Made by a program: the position numbers and the translations under genes
Shown here: positions 8,801 to 18,600 of the stretch, piece after piece
Layout: each line of letters begins with the position of its first letter
Position numbering within the stretch: position 1 is the stretch's first letter
Notes under the pieces: model-generated
The model's database searches: none
Seen by the model: only the letters and a program-made list of their open reading frames with translations
What the model was told of the DNA's origin: nothing
Origin: a virus
Virus record (IMG/VR): IMGVR_UViG_3300002835_000041
Coordinates: 1-64,000 of that record
DNA: 64,000 bases
Direction: 5' to 3' (one strand)

Positions 8801-11800
8801 AAGAAAAAAGATTCTCAAAGTACAAAATCATCAGCAAAAACAAAAACACCAGTCCCCCTAGAGGTCCCAAAATTAGTTGATCTTGAAAAGGCAATGGAGC
8901 ACAAAGAAAAACTAAGAGCCGTTGCCATTGAAGCATCTCAAACTACCTATGGTGCAAAGAAGCCAACAAACTTTGGTGTTCAAGAAACACAAAGTTCTGG
9001 CCGAAGCAACTTTATGTCTACTATTGGTGGAGTGTATACAAAGCCAGATGGTTCAAAGGTATTTGTAAAACCAATGCTAAGCGAGTTAGATGCAATAGCA
9101 GAACAAAGAGCCACAAGGATTGCAAGAGATGTTCATGGACTGGTAGCACCAAAACAAAAAATCACAACAATGATTGACCCTACAGACATCGACGAGCCAG
9201 ATGTTAATAAGAAGAGAAAAGTTATTGTATTGGAATCTCCATTTGATCCAAGGTTTGATCCAGACACAATGCCAAAGACATTTACTCCAAGAGAATACGT
9301 AAAGCAACTAGTTGCTTCAAGTCTTCGTGCAGATAAAGATCTAAAGAAGGGCAACCTTGGAGGCAAAGTATTAGCCGATGTAGGAGCAGCAGGTGTATTT
9401 GATAAGGCATCTGGAACAAGATCTTATTCAGCAGGACTGCCATCGATGGAAGATATAGCAATGCACAACCTAAAGGGTGTTCCAGGACCAAATGCTAATG
9501 CATCACCTTTCTGGTTTGGAAATGCTACAGCAGATATTCCTCAAGGGATTAAGTCTGCAGATCAGTATGAAAAAGCAATAACAGATGAGATTAAAAAAAC
9601 GCTTCCAAAATTAAGAAAGACTATAGACAGTTTTAAACTTGCCGATGATGATCCAGCCAAAAAGGTTTATGAGGACATGTACAAGAGACTTGAGGCTGGC
9701 CTAAATGCAAACTGGAAGAAGGTTTATCATTTCCATCGATCAATCTTGGTAAAACCAGACGAAGTACTTCAAGATAAAACTGGCAACATTAAGCCAATCC
9801 CTACTGAACCAAATACTGTAAACTTAAAATCAACTTCTGGGAAAATAGACGATAGCAGGCTTGCTCCAAAAAGCGTAGCCAGCGCAGTTCGTCAAGGACC
9901 TAAAGGAAGAATTGTTGGAAAAGCAGATGCTCCACATATTAATATTTCAGAACAAGATCTTGCTCGCAACCATCCAAGAGGTATAAAGAGACTTGCAGAT
10001 CCAGCAGGGGCAGTTGTTGCTGGAGCAAAAGCATCTATTGCAGAAGCAAAAGCAGTTGGAAGTACAATTGGAACAACATTGTCTCAGTCTGCTGCAGCAG
10101 CATCTAGAACTCTTCTTTATGGAACTGGTCCTATAGATGCAGAAGCAAAGTCAATTCGTCGTAGACTAGAAAAAGAAGCAACCCCTAGATTCCAAAAAGA
10201 AAAGAAATTAAAAGAATCACAAGCAAAAGCAGCAGTTTCAAGAACCACTCTTTACGGATCTGGACCTATCGATGCAGATGCCAAGTCTTTGCGTAGACAA
10301 ATGGAAAAAAGAAGTAGGCTTGCTGAGCGAGTAGCCTACGAACAAAGAGTCATTAGTGAAAAAGCAGCCAAAGCAGCACAGGCACAAATGCCTATGCTTG
10401 GACCAAACAGACCAACACTTTATGATAAAACAGTAGGCACCGCTGCTGCAAAAGTTAGAACTAGCAAGGTTGCCGAAAACCTTAGAGGGTTTAAGGGTGC
10501 AGAAAGTAAGACAGGATATTTACGTGATAAGGTTGCAGGAAGAACACCAGGAGCAGGTATGGGCGGAGCGATGGGTGTCGCTTCTGGTGTAGCAATGATT
10601 GGATCTATGGCCCCAGGAAAAGTTGGAGAAATTTCACAAAAGATAATGATGCCACTTATGGGTATGGCAATGATTATGCCAATGCTTCAAAACAAGTTCT
10701 CAGCACTTGCAGTAGGAGTTGGATTAGTTGTAGCAGCATATGCTTATCAGAGAATGGTATTTGATAAAGCACAAGATGCAGCAATGGAACTTACAGAGGC
10801 TATGGGCTCTGGAACAAAGGCAATTAAGTCACTCTCTGAGTTTTCAACAAAAGTTGGTGCTGGAGAGATTATGGACAGAAGAAGAAAAGAGGCATTCTCT
10901 CCTTTCCAAATTAAAACAGGAAAAACGACATTTGGTCAATCTTTCGTCGCAAGCGAAGGTGGAAAAGCCATGGCAAAAAATGTTACAGAAACTATTAAGG
11001 CTGGCGGAGAAAATGGAAAGGCTATTGCTAAAGATCAGGTTGCTAATCAACTAATGACGGCAGTTGCGTCAGGAGCACTAGATCCAGCCCAAGCAAGATC
11101 TATCGCAGCAAACCTTGGAGAGCAACTTGGAGACTATTCTTTTGGAATCGAAATAAACTCAAAACTTATTTCAATGCTTGGCCCAAATGGAGAAAATATT
11201 CTTAAGGATGGGGTAGAACTTGAGGTAAAACTTTTACAAGACACAAGAGCCAAAATGAATCTTGCATCTACTGCAGCAAGAGATGCTGGAGGCTGGACTG
11301 GTAAGGATGTTGGAAAGAGTGCTGGGTATAGCATTGGAGGAGCAGCAGCAGGAGCAGGCGCAGGTTTTGTTGCTGCAGGTATCGGTGCAGCAGGTGCAGC
11401 AGCAGCAGGTGCAGCCGTAGGCTCTGCGGTACCAGTTGTAGGAACTATTATTGGAGCAGCACTAGGTGCAGGCGTTGGCTACTTCTTGGCAAAGAAAGAT
11501 AGAAATAAAAGAATAGGTGAGGCATCTGGTGCATCTATTGCTATGCAGAAAATTGCTTTACAGCAACAACAAGAATTAAATGACTCTGTAGAACTACGTT
11601 ATCAAAAAGAACTTGAAATTGCTAAGGCTAAAGGTGACCAGGTTGCAATTGATAAACTTACAGAACAATATGAAGAAGATCAACTTTCTTTGCTTGCTGA
11701 AAATGCAGCATTAGTTACTGATATTCAAAATAGTTATGCTAATGCTGAGGGTGCAACCAAGAGTGCATTAATGACAGGAGCAGATAAAGCAATAACAAAG

Positions 11801-14800
11801 CAGTATGCTGGTACTGCATTAGAAGACGTGGCTGTATTAGCAAAATCAAATATAGATAGTTCTGGCGTTTCAAAAGAAATGCAGTATACATTAAAAATGC
11901 AAATGGCAAGTGGACAGATAGATCCAATGCAAATGATTGAAATATTTGATAAATTTGGCAATGACAAGGCTTCAATGGAAGGTGTTGTTTCTATTATTGG
12001 TAAGTTTGGTGGAGCATTTGCAAATGATGTAATGGGAATTGTTAGCATGTTTAAAGATGAAAAACAAGCAGCAGATTTTGTTGCTAGAATTAAAACTAAG
12101 ACTCCTGATGAAGCAAAGAAAGAACTAGAACTATTCCAAAGAATTAGTCAATCTGCAACAGTGGTAGACAAAGATATTTTATTAAACTATTATAACAAAA
12201 ATCCTGATGCAGCAGATGAACTTAAAACAGCCTTTGCAGCAATTGACGATATTAAGGGAAAGGCCACAATTGATATAGTAGCAAAGACAGAGGTTTTTGG
12301 TGCTGAAGAAATGGCATTGCTAAAAGCAGACCAGGAGTACTTTGACAAACTGCCAGCAGAACAACAAAAGGTTTATTTGCAAAACATGAAGGTAATGATG
12401 AGTATGGAAGGCGATCCAGCAATGAAACTAGCCTACCAAAACTGGTTGGCAGAAAAGGGTGCAGATGGAAAAACACCAAATGCTGGAAAGAGTTTTTCAG
12501 ATTACGTTACTTCTAAAACTCAGCAAGTCACAGAAACTTCTACCGACACTTCAAAAACACCACCTGGCGGAGGCGGAGGCGGAGGAAGCAAAGTTCAGTC
12601 TTCACCATTAGACGATCTGGTAAAGAAACTTAGGGATGTAAGAAAGAACCAGATTAAGGTCACAGAGGGCTGGAGTGCCTCTCGTAAGGCTTTAGACGGC
12701 CTATTTGGGGGTAAGAAGACACTTGATGCTTTTAGCGGTATAGAAAATGATTTAAGAAAAATAGGAGGAAGTGAAGATCTTATTTCTCTTATAGTTGGCA
12801 TGGATCCCAAAGAGTATGAGAAGAAGAAGAACTCCTTGTTTAAGTTTGATAATAAGGGTAACATTATTGGATTAAAGAAAGATGCCAAAAATATCCAAGA
12901 GGCTCTAAACTCAGTAGCCATGGGAGACTTTAATTCAAAAACAGAAGCAGAAACTGAGGTCATTAAAGATCAAGCAGTAGCCTTTGCCAAGTTATCTTCC
13001 ATAGGAATTCCAGTTGCAGATGCTTACGCAATGGTTGAAGACGCTGGACTTGCACAGGCGATTGCTATGGAAAAAAATTCAAAATCAGTTGCTACTTTAG
13101 CAAAGAATTATAAGGTATTAACTAAAGCACAACTTGAGGCTGCAGCAGTCAAGGGAGTCAAGACAGATATAGATCAATTTAAAAAAGACAGAATTCAAGA
13201 AAGCAGAATTAGAAACAAATACAGTTCAGCAACTGCCTTTGCAATTGGATCAGATGAAAATCTTAGAGCCCTAGAAGATGCAATAGCAACCAAAGAAAAA
13301 GAAGTAAGTGATCTACGATCAAGAGGCAAATACGATGCAGCCTATGACGCTCAACAATCATTAAATAAGTTAACCAATGACTTTAACACAAGGCTTTCTC
13401 AGTTAAAGAGCACTATTGGTTTTATGCAGGATATGTTTGATAAAGGTTTTAGCAACGCAATGGAGGCTTTTGATGTTCAAGAGACTGCTCTTAATATAAA
13501 GTTTAAATTAGATACAAAGTCACAAGATGATGTAATGAAAAAGGCACAAGAAGAGATTGCATTAATTCAGTATAAGGTTGATGATAAAGAGGCAGCGCTT
13601 AAGGCTATCGAAGATCAAGAACAAAAGATTAACGATAAATATGATGAAAGAATTAAGGCTCTTGATGAAGTTGAAAAAGCAAATGCTGCTATTTCTAATC
13701 AGCAAAGAGGTCAACTAACTCTTGCAGAGGCTTTAACATCTGGAGACATTGCTGCAGCAGCAAGAGCAGCACAAGATATGAGAGCACAGCAGGCTGCTGA
13801 TGCTGTAACAAAACAAAAAGACGCTATAGAGCAATCTAGAGAGTACGAGTTGATGGGTGTAACTGGTCTTGATAAGACTGATGGTAAACTTAAAACTAGA
13901 AAACAACTTGAAAAAGAAATTAAAAATTTGCAAGACGAAATATTTAAAATTGAAGAAGACAGAATTGAACCAGCACAAGAGTTTGTTCGACTGAAACAAC
14001 TGCAGTTAGACAAAGATATTCAAAACCTTACCGTACTTGGAAAGACAAGAGATGCTTGGGAATCAATAAAGAATCAAGTAGACCTTGCTATGATTAATAG
14101 CAAAAAGTTTATAGAATCAATGCAACTTGCTATAGCAACTGTTCCTGATTTAAAGGCAGCATACGCTGCCGAAACAGCAAGTGGAAATGACCCAATTGTA
14201 GGTGCTGCTTATGAACCTACACCAACACCTTCAGCAACCCCAACACCTTCAGCAACCCCAACACCATCGGCGACACCAACTCCTACTCCAACACCTTCTT
14301 CAACACCTAAAGCATCCGCAACACCAACACCAGCACCAAGTGTAAAGCCAAGTGTAAAGCCAAGTGCAACACCAACACCAACAGTAAAGCCAAGTGTAAA
14401 GCCAAGTGCAACACCAACACCAACACCAACAAAAGTTCCTGGATTTGTCTATAACCCAGACCCAAATGGTTTTAAACGTAATGTAACACCAACACCAACG
14501 CCAACTCCAAAACCAAGTTTCTTGGATGCAGATAAAAATGGAATACCAGATCTTATTCAGGCTCCACCAAAGGCAGTAGTTAAACCTATTTTGCCACCAC
14601 TTTTGCCACCTGTAGCCCCTAAGAAAACTCTTGTTCCAGGAACTGGTACCTATGTTGGAAGCATGTTTATTCCTCCACAGTATAAGTCTATGGGAGGACT
14701 AATTAAGTATTTTGCAGGTGGTGGCTTTGCTAAGGGTACAGACACAGTTCCAGCAATGCTTACCCCTGGTGAGTTTGTCATGAGTAAATATGCTGTTGAT

Positions 14801-14995
14801 TCTTACGGGGTAGACAATCTTAAGAAGATAAATAATGGTGATGTAACTAGCGGGACAGTGTATAATAATACATATACATTAACAGTTAATGCTAAGACAG
14901 ATGCTAATCCAAATGAAATTGCACAGGCAGTAATGTCAACAATCAAGCAGGTAGACGACAGAAGAATTAGGGGGATTGGAATAAATGGCAGATAG
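5876..14995 (+). CDS. Tape measure protein
   Basis: 3039 residues; such a protein sets tail length, implying a tail of very roughly 0.45 micrometre at 1.5 angstrom per residue. The first about 500 residues are long amphipathic helices typical of the phage tape-measure core. DTV..DLTPGEAVIP (about residue 675) and DTVPAMLTPGEFVM (about 2955) are two copies of a motif usual near actinophage tape-measure C-termini. A Gly/Ala-rich hydrophobic segment lies near 1815-1875 and may insert in membrane. About 1010-1300 looks globular. A short motif TLYG.GPIDA.AKS.RR..EK is repeated near 1410 and 1455. Residues 2780-2870 are Pro/Thr/Ser/Lys repeats. The start 5876 follows AAGAGGTG; the ATG at 5872 is in a frame that stops at once. 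Confidence 0.9.
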   Translation: MADVESNIHVNIDTSDALASLKLLQRQISAFHTQMAKSGTAAAAVAANQAQNLINSINATGQFQASMRSVTSSTEQFTDSLERNKLTSREYFRYTGAATKTFGRLFRTEFDTINKVARERVKDIQTQYIKLGRGANGSLQAIAVRPLTLDMKNLGTQTAIAAQRQQLLNQLLKQGSTNLLNFGKNTQWAGRQLMVGFTVPLAMLGTTASKTFMKLEEQAIRFKRVYGELFTTQEETEQMVKQIQLLAKEYTKYGVAVEDTMKMAADAAAMGKMGADLTAQVAQATRLAVLGGVEQTQALETTISVTNAFGVATEDLAKKIDFLNAVENQTVVSIEDLTIAMPKAGPVVQQLGGQVEDLAFFLTAMKEGGINASEGANALKSGLASLINPSEKASKFLASLGVNIKGIVEGNKGDVKSTVIDFANALDTLDPLNRARAIEQLFGKFQFSRLSTLFQNVIGEGTQAARVLKLTNATTEELAILSERELSKIQNTTTYKFKKSMEDLKVAIAPVGEQFLKALTPIVEFVGKILDKFNNLGDGSKKFLTIFTVAVAGVGPILLMTFGLIANAVANIIKLFAGMKSMYNKTGSASKVLGDQTNYLTKEQLEASAVAASLDQVHTKLKQTFTSEASAVNMLANAYRRAIAAQLGFTGVPAGKSMPKLKYSKGTTSVPGLGNKDTVSADLTPGEAVIPQKSAQDPANRPYIAHMVAGGRIPGLSNAPELTETKDKKQVQMSETHVGGKSEPRLISDIIAAHPEMTDNQRLKLITMQQVLLSQGLPPVTTTKHGLMFDFPLEINKRMYGDGIPKGEFINEWLKDGAGKWHPSGLTPVQAQALDDAFLNAVKESSAKNVNDDLLKKIFEEEIPKKISPNDPGYQRAKTLYVTDFRFNMGQGLGTTPETSAAILEKAKTTIDPATGKPYIADYDIRTRFSESQGKVVTSSGTVTLNPGIYNGFEIKEPTTVNMNRLGAGTTPTFSKKKDSQSTKSSAKTKTPVPLEVPKLVDLEKAMEHKEKLRAVAIEASQTTYGAKKPTNFGVQETQSSGRSNFMSTIGGVYTKPDGSKVFVKPMLSELDAIAEQRATRIARDVHGLVAPKQKITTMIDPTDIDEPDVNKKRKVIVLESPFDPRFDPDTMPKTFTPREYVKQLVASSLRADKDLKKGNLGGKVLADVGAAGVFDKASGTRSYSAGLPSMEDIAMHNLKGVPGPNANASPFWFGNATADIPQGIKSADQYEKAITDEIKKTLPKLRKTIDSFKLADDDPAKKVYEDMYKRLEAGLNANWKKVYHFHRSILVKPDEVLQDKTGNIKPIPTEPNTVNLKSTSGKIDDSRLAPKSVASAVRQGPKGRIVGKADAPHINISEQDLARNHPRGIKRLADPAGAVVAGAKASIAEAKAVGSTIGTTLSQSAAAASRTLLYGTGPIDAEAKSIRRRLEKEATPRFQKEKKLKESQAKAAVSRTTLYGSGPIDADAKSLRRQMEKRSRLAERVAYEQRVISEKAAKAAQAQMPMLGPNRPTLYDKTVGTAAAKVRTSKVAENLRGFKGAESKTGYLRDKVAGRTPGAGMGGAMGVASGVAMIGSMAPGKVGEISQKIMMPLMGMAMIMPMLQNKFSALAVGVGLVVAAYAYQRMVFDKAQDAAMELTEAMGSGTKAIKSLSEFSTKVGAGEIMDRRRKEAFSPFQIKTGKTTFGQSFVASEGGKAMAKNVTETIKAGGENGKAIAKDQVANQLMTAVASGALDPAQARSIAANLGEQLGDYSFGIEINSKLISMLGPNGENILKDGVELEVKLLQDTRAKMNLASTAARDAGGWTGKDVGKSAGYSIGGAAAGAGAGFVAAGIGAAGAAAAGAAVGSAVPVVGTIIGAALGAGVGYFLAKKDRNKRIGEASGASIAMQKIALQQQQELNDSVELRYQKELEIAKAKGDQVAIDKLTEQYEEDQLSLLAENAALVTDIQNSYANAEGATKSALMTGADKAITKQYAGTALEDVAVLAKSNIDSSGVSKEMQYTLKMQMASGQIDPMQMIEIFDKFGNDKASMEGVVSIIGKFGGAFANDVMGIVSMFKDEKQAADFVARIKTKTPDEAKKELELFQRISQSATVVDKDILLNYYNKNPDAADELKTAFAAIDDIKGKATIDIVAKTEVFGAEEMALLKADQEYFDKLPAEQQKVYLQNMKVMMSMEGDPAMKLAYQNWLAEKGADGKTPNAGKSFSDYVTSKTQQVTETSTDTSKTPPGGGGGGGSKVQSSPLDDLVKKLRDVRKNQIKVTEGWSASRKALDGLFGGKKTLDAFSGIENDLRKIGGSEDLISLIVGMDPKEYEKKKNSLFKFDNKGNIIGLKKDAKNIQEALNSVAMGDFNSKTEAETEVIKDQAVAFAKLSSIGIPVADAYAMVEDAGLAQAIAMEKNSKSVATLAKNYKVLTKAQLEAAAVKGVKTDIDQFKKDRIQESRIRNKYSSATAFAIGSDENLRALEDAIATKEKEVSDLRSRGKYDAAYDAQQSLNKLTNDFNTRLSQLKSTIGFMQDMFDKGFSNAMEAFDVQETALNIKFKLDTKSQDDVMKKAQEEIALIQYKVDDKEAALKAIEDQEQKINDKYDERIKALDEVEKANAAISNQQRGQLTLAEALTSGDIAAAARAAQDMRAQQAADAVTKQKDAIEQSREYELMGVTGLDKTDGKLKTRKQLEKEIKNLQDEIFKIEEDRIEPAQEFVRLKQLQLDKDIQNLTVLGKTRDAWESIKNQVDLAMINSKKFIESMQLAIATVPDLKAAYAAETASGNDPIVGAAYEPTPTPSATPTPSATPTPSATPTPTPTPSSTPKASATPTPAPSVKPSVKPSATPTPTVKPSVKPSATPTPTPTKVPGFVYNPDPNGFKRNVTPTPTPTPKPSFLDADKNGIPDLIQAPPKAVVKPILPPLLPPVAPKKTLVPGTGTYVGSMFIPPQYKSMGGLIKYFAGGGFAKGTDTVPAMLTPGEFVMSKYAVDSYGVDNLKKINNGDVTSGTVYNNTYTLTVNAKTDANPNEIAQAVMSTIKQVDDRRIRGIGINGR
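14212..14520 (+). repeat. Coding Pro-Thr/Ser-Ala/Lys repeat tract in the tape measure
   Basis: Short degenerate units such as CCAACACC(T/A)TCAGCAA and GTAAAGCCAAGTG recur in tandem. They keep the reading frame and encode an extended proline-rich linker, so length change by slippage would be tolerated. Confidence 0.75.
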
Positions 14996-15620
14996 TCCTA
15001 ACCAAAGATTTACCTATATGCAAAGTCGTAAAAAGTATAATAGGCCTAGCGGTATGCTCTGGTCTGAAAATTCTGGAACTATTATAAATAGTTTGCACAT
15101 ACCATACGGGCTAGAGGTCGGTGCTAATCCAACAGATGCAGACCCAAACCTTTTAGATCAGTTTTTAATCTTAACAGACGACAATAGGTCTCCTCTAGAT
15201 TTTTCAGATGAGCGCATTGAAAAGCGGGAAAGAATGATAAATGGCCGAATGAGGTCTTACCACATTGCAGATAAGATGAGATTAAGCACTAGTTGGAGTA
15301 TGATTCCTTCAAGGTCCCATTCTGATCTTCCTAATTTTGATACAACCAATGGAAAATCTTTGGCAAAATCATACACTACAGATGGCGGTGCAGGTGGAGC
15401 AGATATGCTTGAGTGGTACGATGCACACAAGGGTTCTTTTTGGGTGTTCCTTGCATATGATAGAAAAGGAATATACAAAGGTCAAGAAGATCCATATGAT
15501 CACTTACAGCAATACAATCAAATTATAGAAATGTTTATTTCTAGTTTTACTTATTCTGTAGAAAAAAGAGGCCCTAATTTTGATTATTGGAATGTCTCAG
15601 TAACTTTGGACGAAGTATAA
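14985..15620 (+). CDS. Distal tail-like / minor tail protein
   Basis: 211 residues, overlapping the tape-measure stop by 11 nt. The gene directly after a siphovirus tape measure normally encodes the distal tail protein that caps the tube and anchors the tip. The sequence has mixed strands and an aromatic C-terminal half (YDAHKGSFWVFLAY, FTYSVEKRGPNFDYWNVSV). Its stop overlaps the next start. Role is from synteny. Confidence 0.55.
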   Translation: MADSPNQRFTYMQSRKKYNRPSGMLWSENSGTIINSLHIPYGLEVGANPTDADPNLLDQFLILTDDNRSPLDFSDERIEKRERMINGRMRSYHIADKMRLSTSWSMIPSRSHSDLPNFDTTNGKSLAKSYTTDGGAGGADMLEWYDAHKGSFWVFLAYDRKGIYKGQEDPYDHLQQYNQIIEMFISSFTYSVEKRGPNFDYWNVSVTLDEV

Positions 15621-18600
15621 TGTTTGAAGATAAAGACTTACAAAATTTCTTAGAGACATCTCAGACTATAAGAAATAAATCAGTTATAACTGCAGAATGG
15701 AACATGAATATTCCTACCAATATTAAGCATATTGGAAACTACAGGTATCGTCCTACACAGACAGGGTCTGTTTATGCTTCTCTGCCAACAAACTTTGACA
15801 TTAATGATGCTGGTAATTTTTATACTGGTGCAACAGATGCAGATGTTATAGTAGATGGAATGTTTTCCAATAACAATGAACCCACAACTTTTTTAAACAA
15901 AAAAGAAAAATTGCAGACTCTTTATTCTTTAGAAGACTGCTTTAGTCAGTTCAGACCAAGGTCTGGAATTAATAAGGCGGTATTCTTTGAAAACAGAAAA
16001 TTTCATCACCCAAACTTGTTTATGGCTGACAGACCTAGATACTATATGCCAGACAAAAATGATAAATTTAAATACTGGACATCTTATAGAACTGAAGGAA
16101 GGTATAAGTATACATATAGCGATGCTTCCGTTTCTTATGGATTTGATAAAACCTTTATTGACAAAGACGGAAAAGAAAAAAACGGAATAGCAGAAAATCT
16201 TTCTGAATATGGTATTGCGTCCATTGTGCGTGGATCCCAATACTCAATAGAAGATGCTGCTCCTTTTGTTGTATATAAAGAAAAAGTTCCAACCAATAGG
16301 GTTGTAGTTAAAATGCAAACTCACGTAGGCACAGAAAATTTAGGACCGTTTTCATCACCCACTGGATCAATAGCAGATGCATTTTTTGGAGAACTAAATC
16401 AGCAAACCCCCAGTAAGTGGAAAATACAATTTCTTAGAGAAGGAAATTGGGAAACTGTAATATCATTTGATCCAGCGCTAAGAAGAAGAGATGGTTCACC
16501 AATAATTAAGAGTGATGGATACGTAGAAATTGCCTATGGGCTAATAATCCCCGATGAGTGGAGATCTACTTTTGTCTTTGCAGAAACATATTCAAGCATA
16601 GACTTGCGCCCAGAGAAATCTGTTGTTGGATATGCATATCTAATTAAGCCAAATGATAATGATTTGGGAACTTTTCATATTTGGAATGGTGATTCCTATA
16701 CAGTTTTAACACCAAAGTATGGTTGGTACATACAAGATGAAACAGTTGACAGGCTAACAAATTTTGTTACTGATGCTACTTCTCCAGATGCTTTTTTAAA
16801 AACTTTAGATAAAAAAATACAGTACAGAGAGTTTGAATATATTAATGGAATTAGAATTGTTGTGGACGCAATGAACAAAAAAGATTCAACCTTTGACCTT
16901 ATTGAAATTTCTCCAAGACTTGCTATGAATATTTCTGATAAAACTATAGACTATTCTATAAATAAAAGCGCATCAGACTTAGGAGTTTCTGGTTTGCCAG
17001 TTGGACAACTAATAGCGTCTAATGGAAATATAACTATTTTTGATCATGACCAGGCTTTTAACCCTAACAATAACAACAGCGTTATTTCTAAATATATTGC
17101 AAGACATATACAGTTTAAGTTTTATGAAGTAATTGTCGATGTCGACGGGTGGGACTACTATGTTCCAATTAAAACATTATATTCTGATGCTTTTCCAAAG
17201 CAAGACTTGATGACAAAGCGTGTATCTATAGGTTTGAGAGACCTTTACTGGTACCTTGAATCAATGGCTGCTCCAGAGATTTTAATGACAGAAGTTTCTG
17301 TTAGTTCAGCAGTGTCATTGCTTTTAGATAACATTGGGTTTTCAAATTATACATTTAAAAGAGTTGCAAATGAAAAAGAAATAATTATTCCATATTTTTT
17401 TGTTGCACCAGATACCAGTGTTGCCCAAGTACTTCAAGACTTGGCAGTATCAACACAGACAGCAATGTTCTTTGACGAGTATAACAATTTTGTAATGATG
17501 AGCAAAAACTATATAATGCCTACTGCAACAGAAAGACCAACAACCTTTGCTTTAAAGGGGACTAAAGATTTTATACAAGATGGAGAGATAAGAAATAAAA
17601 CAAATAAGCCAAAGTTAGCAAACGTAATTTCTGTTTCAACCCAGGAAAATTCGGTATATAATGATGGATCTATTAACTACAGCACAAGATACATACAAAG
17701 GTCTATAGGCTCACTAAGACAGGCAAGCCTTGTTGATGATGAAAGATATTATACATATAAGCCAGCACTCCTTTGGGAGGTTTCTGGAACTCAAAATACA
17801 AAATCTATTAACAATGAGGTTGGAACACAGTCTGCTTATGTACTTAGTGCAATACCACTTAACTCAGATCTAACAGCAGAAGTTCCAGTAGTTAAAAATA
17901 ATGTTGTAATAAATAACACCTTTAGTTTAGGAGAGGCAGCATATTGGATTACAAGATATAACGGATATTTTTATTCACAAGGCGAGATCATAAAGTATGA
18001 TGCTGTGCAGTATAATGTTGCTGGAGTAGGAAATGTGTGGATAACCTCTACAGAAGATTATCAAAACTATTTTTCAAAACTTCCTTTTAATGGAAAGATA
18101 TATCCTACTGGTCTTGTAAGAATATACTCTGAGCCAAAGTATTTTGAAAAAGACGGAGTTGTTAAATTACAAAATGGAGATGTTAAAAAGCATGGTCGTG
18201 GTCAATTTGGTACCACTATTGTTGCTCATAGTTCTGGCATAGCAGATTACTGGAAACTAGATGACAATGTTAAAGGTTGTTATATGTTATCTGAGTATTT
18301 ATTTCAAAAAGACTTGACGCTACCAACCACTACTGTCGCTACATCTGGTAAGTTAACTGATGCTGGAGTGTCCTCTGACGCTCTTTCAAGAACTTCGTCT
18401 AGAAGTGGTATTATTAAAAACTTTATGTCAACATCTTTCCTTGGAGAGATAAGCACAGCAACAACTGTTCAAAAGGGAACTCTACAGTCATCAGCCCTTT
18501 CACTTACTGGTCCAAATTTTACTACCAAAGAAAAACCAAGAAACTTTATATCATATGTTCACAAATCTTTAGAAGATAGTAAATACAAACACTTTGGAAC

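Noticed and set aside
14212-14520. CRISPR-like tandem repeats
   Set aside because: Units are short, adjacent without unique spacers and in frame with the tape-measure protein; they encode a proline-rich linker.
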